Assembly (NCBI GenBank): GCA_001430745.1
Contig: KQ482063.1
Coordinates: 1,854,130-1,868,305 of the forward strand
Source of the DNA: Auxenochlorella pyrenoidosa
Taxonomy: Eukaryota > Chlorophyta > Trebouxiophyceae > Chlorellales > Chlorellaceae
Reading direction: 5' to 3'
DNA length: 14,176 bases
Shown here: positions 1 to 7,676 of the stretch, piece by piece
Layout of the letters: each line of letters starts with the position of its first letter
How positions within the stretch are numbered: position 1 is the stretch's first letter
The notes under the pieces: model-generated
What the model was told of the DNA's origin: nothing
Seen by the model: the letters and a program-made list of their open reading frames with translations, nothing else
The model's database searches: none
Program-made: the position numbers and the translations under genes

Positions 1-3000
1 CCTCCTGTTGATAACAATCATTTGTGCAGCTGCGCGCGTCGGAAGCAAGATGCGAGGGCAGGCAGAGGTGGCCCATGGCAGCTGCCCTCAGACCCTCCCC
101 CCCAAGTCGCAGCGCATGCAGCGACGAAGAAAACTTGGTGCGAGTGCACAAGAAATGCTGGCTGGTCGGTGCCAGGGAACCCAGCGGGAACTCTTCCCGC
201 AACGTGTTGCACGCCCTCGCTGCGGGCCGCACCCGACTCGCACGTCAGCAGCCACACCAGCGCCAGCCGCAGCTTGTCGGCCGGCGATCCCACCGGGGCC
301 TGCAGGCAGGTCGGCCGAGGCGGGGGTCCGAGTCAGCTCACGCTGGTGACAACCTGGCAGGCGGAGGAGTCGCAGGGCCAGCAGGAGCGTGGCCACGCGA
401 GCCGCGAAGAAAGGCGAGTCCTCATCGATGGCCGCCAGTGCGGAAACATCTCGGCCCCCGCCCCGGCCCACCCCCCGCGGCCGCCCCCAGCCCGGCGCCA
501 CCTGCAGCTGCCTGGCCACCGCCGGCGCGTCGGCCTTGCCGGCCAGGCACTCCTCCTCCAGCGCATAAAAGGCGTCCAGCTGGCGCGCCTTGATGGCCGC
601 CAGCAGCGCAGTGGCCAGGTTAGTGTGCTTGTCGATCACGCGCTTCTTCTCTGTGCGGGCGGGGGGCGGGGGGGGGGGGGGCAGGCGGCGAGGCGCTGGG
701 GACGGCGCGTGCAACCGCTGTTGGGCTGTGCAGCGCAGCGTGGAGAAGCGCGAGGGTGGCGGCGCACACAGGCGTTGTCCAGGCGCATGCGCCCCACCTG
801 TGAGCTCTGGCAGCGAGCTGACCGCCGACATGAGGGAGCGGGTGTTGTTGCGCATGATGTCGTTGGGGTCTGCCAGCGGGTCGATGTGGCTCCCCGTCTT
901 CCGGTTCAGCTCCTCAATCGCCTGCATGGCAGGTGCATGCGGGGAGTGGGGGGTGCGCAGGCGGGCCCTGGCACCGCAGCCGCCAGGGAGGCGGGCCAGC
1001 TCACCTGGGCCCCTTCGTCACGTTGGCCCACTCCTCCTTCCCGCCAGTGCATTCCCGTGCGTCACGTGCACGCTCAACGTGCACCAGGCCTACTCACCCA
1101 GCCCCTGCCTCAACCCAGCCTGACCCATGTTGTAGAGGGCACACCCCTCTGCGGGCCCCACCTGCTTGTACTTGCCCAGCTCCACCTCCACCTGCTCCGC
1201 AATCTTGGGGAACTGCTCCCGGCCGTGACCGCTCCAGAAAAAGTCGGCTACGGGGTGGGTGGGTGGTGGGGGGCCCCGCTGGGGCAGTCACGGGCCCTGC
1301 CCTGCCCCAAACAAGCCCAGAAGGCGGCTGGGCCACAGCCCCGGCTCCCAGGGCAGGCGGTTCCGTGACAGCGGCAGCGCCGCCCCGTGACATGGTTGGC
1401 AGGCATGCATGCAACTTCTGGGTTGCGCCACCCTCTTTCCTGCCAGCGACCGCCCCCTCACCATCGTCGACCTCGTAGCTTTTCTTGCCGCCGCCCGGCT
1501 GCCCCGGCGTGGGCCCCGCGTCCTGCAGCGTGATGCGGTTGAGCCGCATCTCCAGCACGTCGTGCACCTGGGGGTGGGGGGGGGCAGCCGGAGGTGCAAG
1601 GGGTTTGCATCAGGGTTGGCAGGGGCAGGCAGGCTGGCGGGCCGCACTGTCGCGCAAAAGGACGCGTGAACAGAAAAGCCCCGGGGCCGGCCCTTTTCTC
1701 AGCTGCACAAAGCTCGACGTGCAGACTGGCCGCGGCCCGCTGGCAGTGACGGCGCGGGCCCCCCCCAGCGCCGCTCACCAGGGGCTTGTACGTCCAGGCA
1801 TGCTGCAGCACCACGCTGAGCTCAAAGTTGCGGTCAAACAGGCAGAGCAGCGGGCGCTGCAGCGAGGCGGCCAGCCCCGCGCCGCCGGCGCCGCCCTCGG
1901 AGAAGAGCGAGGAGCGCCCCGCCAGCGCGTCCCTCAGCTTGGCGTCCAGCTGCAGGCAGGAGGGGTGCGCAGGCGGCCCGCCATGTCGGCGCATGCCTGG
2001 GTGGCAAAGTGGTTGGGCAGTTGCCGCAGTGCAACAGCAGGCGACAGCGGCGACAGCACCCGGCCGCACCTGCGCTGCCACGTGCTCCGCCGCGCCGCCC
2101 CTGGGGCAGCGGATGAGCGGCACCACGCCCAGCGTGGCCAGCATGCAGAAGAGGCCGTCCACCACCCGCGCCACCGCCGCCTCGATCTGGCTGTCCTGCG
2201 CCTGCGGGTCGTTCAGCTGCGGGGCGGGGCAGGAGGGGCGGGGCAGCAGGGGCGGCAAGGATTGGTCAGGCATGCCAGCAGCAGCAACAGCACCGCGCCA
2301 GCAAGCCTGCTTGGCACCCCGTCACGACCCCGGCTGCGCTCGCCGCGCCGGCAGCCTCCGCCCCGCCCGCCTCCCCCCGCACCTGCAGGTATGTGTCGGG
2401 CAGGCTGAGGCTGAAGAGGCTGCCCTCCAGGCCCATGAACTGGCCGTGCTGGTCGTACACGCGCGCCACGCGGGCCGCGCTGTTGGACGCCACCACGCCT
2501 GCCCGGGGAAGGGGCCTCTCTCCATTGAGTGCAAGCGCAACCGTCCACAGCGCAGGCTATCGCGCCTCACACGCTGCAACAGCCCAGGGGCCTGCCCACA
2601 CAGGTGCACCCCACAGGCCAGCCAGTGCTGTGCATGCTGGGCGTTGCAGCCGCACTCTCCCCCACTACCAACGCCCTGCTTCATTGGGCAGCAATAGCAT
2701 CCAGGCGGCCCCAGACTGGCCAGCGAGTGTGCCGCCCCCGCCCCCCCCCACCCCGGGCCCCCCCACCCGCCGCCAGCTTCTCCATGAGCGGGCGCGAGAT
2801 GTGGGTGGAGAAGTTGAGGTGGAAGGAGTCGTACAGGCCCCGGGCCAGGTCCTCCAGGATGCGCTGCACCGCAGCCTCGGTGGGCTGCAGGGGGCGGGGG
2901 GGGCCAGAAGGTTCTTCAGGAGGCGCTCCTTACCGTACCAGGGGTAGGGTACGGTGGTGATGGAGTTGCGCGCGAGGGTGGGTGGGCGCTCCCCTGCAGC

Positions 3001-3839
3001 CCCGGGCCTGCACGCCTCTTGCCATGCCTGCCTGCTGCCGGGCTTGCAGCCGTGCCGCACTCAGCCCCAGGCGCGGGCCATGTTGTGCCGTGCTGTCTGT
3101 CCGCAGCGGGCACAACCATATGGTGGCATCTTAGCCAGCAGTTGCGGCAAAACAGCAGTGCCAGAGGGGCCGGCTGGCTGGACTGCCTGGATGGGGGGGC
3201 GACCCTCCAGCCCCTTGCCTGCACAAAGTACACGGCTGGCACATCTGGGATGGGCTGGCGCTCAGCATCCAGCAGCATGTGCAGCGTCACGCCGTGCTTG
3301 CGCAGCTCGTTCACGTGCAGCAGCGGCGCCAGGATGTCCTGCAGCGCATGGCAGGCATGGCGCCGGGCTTGCAGGCTGGTGAGCACGGCGGCGAGAGACA
3401 GGTGCAGCAGCAGCCAGCAGACCTTGCAGGCTTGCACAGGCTCGAACATGCTCGCACAGCCAGCGGCCTTCGTCGTTGAGCACTGCAGTAATTCAGCCAG
3501 CCCACAGACACAGCCCGGCCTTGCGTCCATCCTTCCTGCATGCGTCCCTGGCACCCTGCGTGCCGCATACTGCCTCACCTTGGTGACACGGTCCAGAATG
3601 AGCACCTTGTACACGTCCTCCTCGGCGGCAACGGCAGCGGGCTTCAGCGCCGCCGCTGGCGGGGCGTTGAAGTGCAGCATGCGCACAACCGCATCTGCAA
3701 GGCGGCGTCGGATGAATAGGACATACTGCAATCAGCCGAGGCCGTCGGGAGGCCGCAGGAGCAGCGGGCGGTCGGCGGATCACTGCTGCCACCTGCCTAG
3801 GGCCTCACCGATCTGCTTGGACCGCACATTCAGCACCAT
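1..3839 (-). CDS. SLY1: SLY1-like Sec1/Munc18 family protein (partial, 3' end beyond the left edge)
   Basis: This is a Sec1/Munc18 (SM) protein of the SLY1 class, which in other eukaryotes binds the ER-Golgi syntaxin and promotes SNARE assembly on the cytosolic face of ER and Golgi membranes. Twelve exons can be read on the minus strand: 3839-3809, 3694-3579, 3338-3219, 2884-2767, 2498-2383, 2216-2070, 1949-1779, 1567-1462, 1247-1162, 921-798, 650-502 and 299 to about 233. All junction phases agree, giving about 450 residues; the family has about 640, so the C-terminal third lies outside. Recognisable stretches in order are MVLNVRSKQI, LRKHGVTLHMLLD, DVPAVYFVQ, GLYDSFHLNFSTHISRP, VYDQHGQFMGLEGSLFSL, VPLIRCPRGG, LCLFDRNFELSVVLQH, SLPELTEKKRVIDKHTN and GSPADKLRLALVWLL. 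The start ATG sits in an excellent GCCACCATGG context. Intron 3 uses a GC donor. The end of exon 12 is a guess, and I could not place further exons in 1-230. Confidence 0.93.
660..680. repeat. Poly-G tract (poly-C in the SLY1-like pre-mRNA)
   Basis: Almost unbroken G on the plus strand lies just upstream, in the sense of the gene, of the acceptor for the SLY1-like exon at 650-502. There it forms a C-run pyrimidine tract. Confidence 0.85.
2885..3218 (-). other. Probable GC-AG intron in the SLY1-like gene (intron 3)
   Basis: Exon 3 ends after the codons for VYFVQ. The next bases on the minus strand are GCAAGG, giving CAG|GCAAGG, which is the usual context of a GC donor. Exon 4 begins after CTGCAG with the codons for PTEAAVQRILED, the expected continuation in SLY1 proteins. 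No GT donor near exon 3 keeps phase and conserved sequence. At 334 bases this is the longest intron in the SLY1-like gene, and I see nothing else in it. Confidence 0.8.
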
Positions 3840-4119
3840 GGTGGCGCGATGGCGCCGCTCCAAGCCTGCAACCGCAACCCAAGGTGCTGCACGTCTGCTA
3901 TTGAGCGATCGGAGGGTCCGGCACTAGATGATTGTAAATGAATGGATGATCGATGAGCGAAATGTGCGAAAAGAGGTGAGAAGGGGGCAGTGGTGATGCT
4001 GGCAAAGACCAAATGCTGCCGACTGGACGTCTCGCGCCGCTTTGCGCTGATCATTTCTCTCGGCCAATCCCGCTACATCCTCGGCAGGTGCTGTCACGCC
4101 GCGATCGCGTCGGGGCAAC
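3840..4119. promoter_or_regulatory. Divergent promoter region between the SLY1-like and HERP-like genes
   Basis: Only 280 bases separate the two start codons, so the stretch must hold both 5' UTRs and both core promoters. It is less GC-rich than its surroundings around 3920-3970. I see a CCAAT box at 4064-4068 and two ACGT cores (3891-3894 and inside the palindrome GACGTC at 4026-4031), the kind of core bound by plant bZIP factors. There is no clear TATA box and no canonical ER stress element: the nearest CACG (4095-4098) lies 26 bases after the CCAAT, not about 9 to 10. Promoter identity follows from position; factor binding is inference. Confidence 0.6.
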
Positions 4120-7100
4120 ATGGCCGCGGTCGGGGCGGGAGAAATAGAGTTCGTCGTCAAAAATCCGAGTCGCCCTTCCCAGGAGGACACCCGCATCCGC
4201 GTGCCCGCCTCGGGCACGGTGCGAGACCTGAAGCTGCGCCTGCAGGCGGACTACCCGGGCCATCCCGAGCCTGCAACCATCACTGTGAGGCGTGAAACGA
4301 CGATGGCAGACGTTCAGGGCCGGGTGGAGCTCCCTTGTGAACCGGCGGCACCGCCTGCCCCCTGCCTTCCAGTGGTGCTTGAGGAAGTGTCACCCTTTTC
4401 GACTGCCCCTGCTGCAGGCCATCTATGCCGGCAAGGTGCTCAAGGACCAGAATGCTGTGCTATCTGACTTTGTGGTGCCGGTAAGCATGCCTGCCCAGGT
4501 CCGCCCCCTGCAGAGCCCGCTCGCGCATCCTCGGTGTCGTTGATCGTACAGCCTGTACAGCCTGAGCCCATCCAAATTTGCAGCTCAGTGGGCCTTGCTC
4601 GCACTCCCTGCGTGCAGAACGTGGATGCTTCGGTGCCACAGTCGCTGCACATTGTGATCAAGGCTGCAGCAGCCCCGGCAACAGGCCAGCCAGCAGCGCG
4701 GTCGCCTGCTGCAGCACCCGCCGGCAGCAGTGGTTTGACCCCACCAGCTGCCAGCAGCAGCACCGGCGGCAACACCAGTGGCAGCCACAATGTGGCCCCT
4801 CAACCGGCCTACCGGGCTGCTGCTGCCCCTCATGCACCAGTCGCTTCTGCTGCTGGCCCCAGCATGACTGCGGCGCCCGCGCCGGCACCCAGCCCCGCAG
4901 CAGCGCCGCCCGCTGCAGCCTCCTCTGCGGTGCCTGGAGTGCCGCCCAGCCCAGCCTTTGCTGCAAGCTACCCGGGGCTGTCGGCCGGCTTTGCCGGGCT
5001 GCCAGGCGACCTGTCTTCGGGGTACCCTGTCCCAGCAGCTGTGTCGATGGCTCCCATGCTGGCCCCAAGCTTCGCCTATGCGCCCATGCCGGTGCCCAAC
5101 CCGGCGGCGGCGGCAGCCCTTGCCATGTACCAGCCAGCACTGCAGGCGGCCTACAACGCTGCCCTGCAGGTGATACAGCAGCAGGGTGCCGGCGAGACGG
5201 CTGCCGCCAGTGCTGCCGGCTCTGCTGCCGGGTCCGCTGCACCAGGCACATCAGCGGCTGGAGCCGCGCCTGCTGCAGCAGCGACGGGCGATCCGGCAGG
5301 GCCAAGCGCTTCTGGCACAGCGCCCCAGGCGTCAGCTGCCGATGCAGCCGATGGTGCGGCAGGTGGTCCGGCCGGCGCCGCAGGCCTGCCGACAGCCCCG
5401 ATGTATCCTCCGCCAGCCATTGCCTTCATGCCCACCCTCATACCAGTGCCCCAGCCAGTGCTGCCCGCCTACTTGACCGGGGCCCAGGCCGGCGAGCAGC
5501 AGCAGCAGCAGCAGCAGCAGGCAGGGGCCGAGGCGGGCGTAGCAGGCGCTGTGCCGGTGAGCTGGTTGTATGGCTGGCTGGCTGGGTTCTTGCAGCATGG
5601 CATGTACACCACTGGCCAGCATGCCATGTGCGCACCTCGACTACTGCCCAGGCGTCATGGGCATGGTGTTGCAAGGCCCCTGCATGCACCTCCAGTCTGA
5701 GCGCCCCGCACCCGCACCTCCCTGCAGGGCCAGCTGCTGATGGCGGCCCCGATGATGGCCTATCCTCCCTACCAGCTCTACCCCCATGCCTTGAACCCTG
5801 CGCTGCAGCAGCAGCAGATGCAGGTGGGTGGGCTAGCTGGAAGGGAGGGCTGTGGCTGCTGCTGGGGCAGCAGGTGTATGTGCGCTGCGCCCAGGGCGGA
5901 AGGGACACCCAGGTGCCAGCAGCATCAGAGTCGTGCCCATTCGTTTATTGCAACAGCCCAACAGCCTCTCACAAAGAAAGGACAGCTCTTGTGCGCGGTG
6001 ATGCAACGTGCGTTGCCTTGGATGCCTTGCAGCTGTTCATCATTACCCGCCCGTCTCACACCCTCCCGACCCTGCAGCAGCAGATGCAGTATGCGCCCCA
6101 AGCCCAGCTGCGCCGCCGCCGCCAGCACCAGCCAGGTGGGCCCTGCAGCAGGAGTCCCTGCCGGCGAGGCATCTTGTGTCGGCCTAGCTTTTTTTGCATT
6201 TTAGCGTTCCAATGTTTGTTATGCTGTTTCTGTGACACTGCTTAGTGCGCACTCTCCGCCCTTCGTGCCTGCAGGCCAGCTCCCGGGTGTACTTGCCGAC
6301 ATGCTTCGCCAGCACCAGCAGCGAGGCCAGCTGCCAGCACAGCTCGCCGAGCTGCTGCGCCGTCACGATGCAGCCGCCGCCGCCGCCGCTGCGGCGCAGC
6401 CGGGAGCCGCCGGTGGCGCCGCCGGGGCACAGGCGCCACGCCCCTTCCCCCGCATCGTTGTGCGCCTCAACATGCGCGCGCTGCTGCAGCTGCTGGTGCT
6501 CATGGTGGTGGTGTACCAGCACTGCCCGCCGGGCCGCTTCCTCATGCTGGTGGGGGTGGGCCTCCTGCTGTACCTGACCGCCACCGAGCCGGTGCGCCGC
6601 TTCCTCAACCGCCTGGCAGGCGTGCAGCCGCCCGCGCCGGCAGGGCCGCCGCAGCCCCGCGGCCCGCCCCAGCAGCAGGGCCAGGGCCAGCAGCAGGAGC
6701 AGCAGCAGGGCGGCGAGGGCGGCGGCGAAGCAGCTGCAGCCGGCCCCGCTGGGCAGCAGGGTGCAGCTGCACGGCCTGCACCTGCAGCAGGGGAAGCTCC
6801 GGCAGTGGGCGGGGCACCTGCTGCAGCGGCGCCGGGTGCGGCGGGCGCAGCAGGGGCGGCGGCGCCTGCTGGCGACCAGCTGGCAGTGCAGCAGGGCGGC
6901 GGCGGCCTGCTGCGCGAGCTGCAGGCCCTGGTTGTGGGCTTCTTCACCTCCCTCATCCCAGGTACGCGTCGCGTGCTCGCACTGGGCGCCTGCAGGTGCT
7001 GCTTCGGCTGGTGGGCTTTGCAGGCCAGTACGCGCCAACAGGCAGGTGCTTGGCATCATGCTGTGTCCATCTCTGTTCAAAACTTTGCAATGTTTTGCAT

Positions 7101-7254
7101 GGATGTGCACTCTCTGCCAGCAGCATGAGCGCCGTCTTTGTCTCCCGGATCTGCAGGATGGAACGTGAACCCCGATGATGCCGCTGCCATCGCCGCGGCT
7201 CAGCGAATGTTTGAGGAAGAGGAGGAGGCGGCTCAGCAGGCGGGCATCCGCTAG
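4120..7254 (+). CDS. HERP-like ubiquitin-like-domain ER membrane protein
   Basis: Seven exons are read: 4120-4284, 4418-4480, 4618-5556, 5728-5823, 6078-6135, 6275-6961 and 7157-7254. All phases agree and give about 701 residues, against about 390 in animal HERP. Residues 8 to about 90 form a ubiquitin-like domain of the HERP type (KLRLQADYPGHPEPATIT, then AIYAGKVLKDQNAVLSDFV and SLHIVIK). Residues from about 95 to 390 are low-complexity Ala/Pro/Gly/Ser with a run of eight Gln. Two hydrophobic segments at about 507-521 and 528-543, separated by YQHCPPGRF, form a likely membrane hairpin, and the tail ends with WNVNPDD followed by a Glu-rich stretch. HERP proteins sit in the ER membrane facing the cytosol and assist ER-associated degradation; that role here is by homology. 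The gene is divergent from the SLY1-like gene and its ATG has A at -3 and G at +4. A plain UBL membrane protein of another subfamily is the alternative. Confidence 0.85.
4618..5556 (+). other. Large low-complexity exon of the HERP-like gene
   Basis: This single exon of 313 codons encodes the end of the ubiquitin-like domain and then a linker of almost only Ala, Pro, Ser, Gly, Gln and Thr, with scattered aromatic clusters such as FAASYPGLSAGFAGLPG and PSFAYAPMPVPNP. It accounts for most of the extra length over animal HERP. An earlier TTGCAG at 4578-4583 could serve as an acceptor but would break the frame, so 4618 was chosen as the exon start. Confidence 0.75.
5497..5520 (+). repeat. (CAG)8 trinucleotide repeat encoding polyglutamine
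   Basis: Eight uninterrupted CAG codons follow a GAG codon, inside the coding frame of the HERP-like gene's large exon. They encode eight Gln. An uninterrupted repeat of this kind is likely to vary in length between strains. Confidence 0.95.
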
Positions 7255-7343
7255 GCAGGCTCTGGAGCTTGGTTCCCCCGCCCTGGCAGCTGGGCGGCCG
7301 GTGGAACAGGGGCACTGCGTCTCTCACCTGTTATGCTGGCCGG

Positions 7344-7365
7344 CTTGTTGGCGGCCGCCAACAAG
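7344..7365. repeat. Perfect 22-base palindrome in the 3' UTR of the HERP-like gene
   Basis: The two 11-base halves are exact reverse complements, running from CTTGTTGGCGG to CCGCCAACAAG, with a NotI site (GCGGCCGC) at the centre. In RNA it can fold as a stem of nine pairs with a GGCC loop. It lies 90 bases after the stop codon and about 95 bases before the TGTAA signal, so it would be part of the mRNA. Its function is unknown. Confidence 0.9.
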
Positions 7366-7460
7366 GCCGACTGGCACCCGTGCACAGATTGCACCCCGCC
7401 TTGCGTTCTGCTGTATACGACCACGCAACGATGCTTGCCATCCGCCTTGAAATCACACAG

Positions 7461-7465
7461 TGTAA
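7461..7465 (+). terminator. TGTAA poly(A) signal for the HERP-like gene
   Basis: TGTAA is the usual polyadenylation signal of green algae. This copy lies 207 bases after the TAG stop at 7252-7254, a normal 3' UTR length, and cleavage would be expected 10 to 20 bases further on. Confidence 0.65.
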
Positions 7466-7676
7466 AGCTTCCATTAACTCCAAACGCAGTGCCAGGGCTT
7501 GTCTTGAGTTGAATGCAGCTGCTGCGGCACGCCCTGCCAGGAAGGCACGCTGAGTGGCTGGTCATGTCCTTCTGCCAGGGGCTCCTTTCAGCCCGATCGG
7601 CGCGCTCCCAGCACCTCTGACACACTTTAATCTTCTTTTGAGCTGCGTGGAAGAGGAAGAGGAAGCGGTCAACACG

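Larger units (their letters stand above)
7255..7676. other. Intergenic region between the HERP-like and ankyrin-MCAT genes
   Basis: This 422-base stretch holds the 3' UTR of the HERP-like gene with its palindrome and TGTAA signal, followed by about 200 bases that must contain the promoter and 5' UTR of the ankyrin-MCAT gene. A purine-rich stretch (7648-7667) precedes the next start codon. I see no TATA box and no supported open reading frame. Confidence 0.6.

Noticed and set aside
365..440. A hydrophobic Leu-rich stretch (VATLLLALRLLRLPG) as part of SLY1
   Set aside because: It lies in the intron between 502 and 299; the next exon begins at 299 with APVGSPADKLRLAL, which matches the family and keeps phase.
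22..1368. A 448-codon plus-strand open frame opposite the SLY1-like gene
   Set aside because: It lies antisense to six phase-consistent SLY1 exons and their introns, has only composition-driven Arg/Pro/Gly sequence and no recognisable domain. Long antisense frames are expected at this GC content.
3934..3938. TGTAA as a poly(A) signal
   Set aside because: It lies in the divergent promoter with no gene ending upstream on the plus strand.
4064..4098. Canonical ER stress response element (CCAAT plus CACG)
   Set aside because: The spacing between the two parts is 26 bases, not about 9 to 10, and no ATTGG-N-CACG form is present.
4658..5305. A 215-codon minus-strand open frame
   Set aside because: It is the shadow of the Ala/Pro/Gln-rich exon of the HERP-like gene; its Gln/Arg/Trp-rich product follows from reverse-reading GCN and CAG codons.
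5824..6077. Retained coding sequence between exons 4 and 5 of the HERP-like gene
   Set aside because: The frame stays open but the length is not a multiple of three, the sequence is Cys-rich and unlike the protein, and clear GTGGGT and CTGCAG splice sites flank it.
6184..7110. A 308-codon minus-strand open frame
   Set aside because: It runs antisense to the membrane-hairpin exon of the HERP-like gene and shows no conserved sequence.
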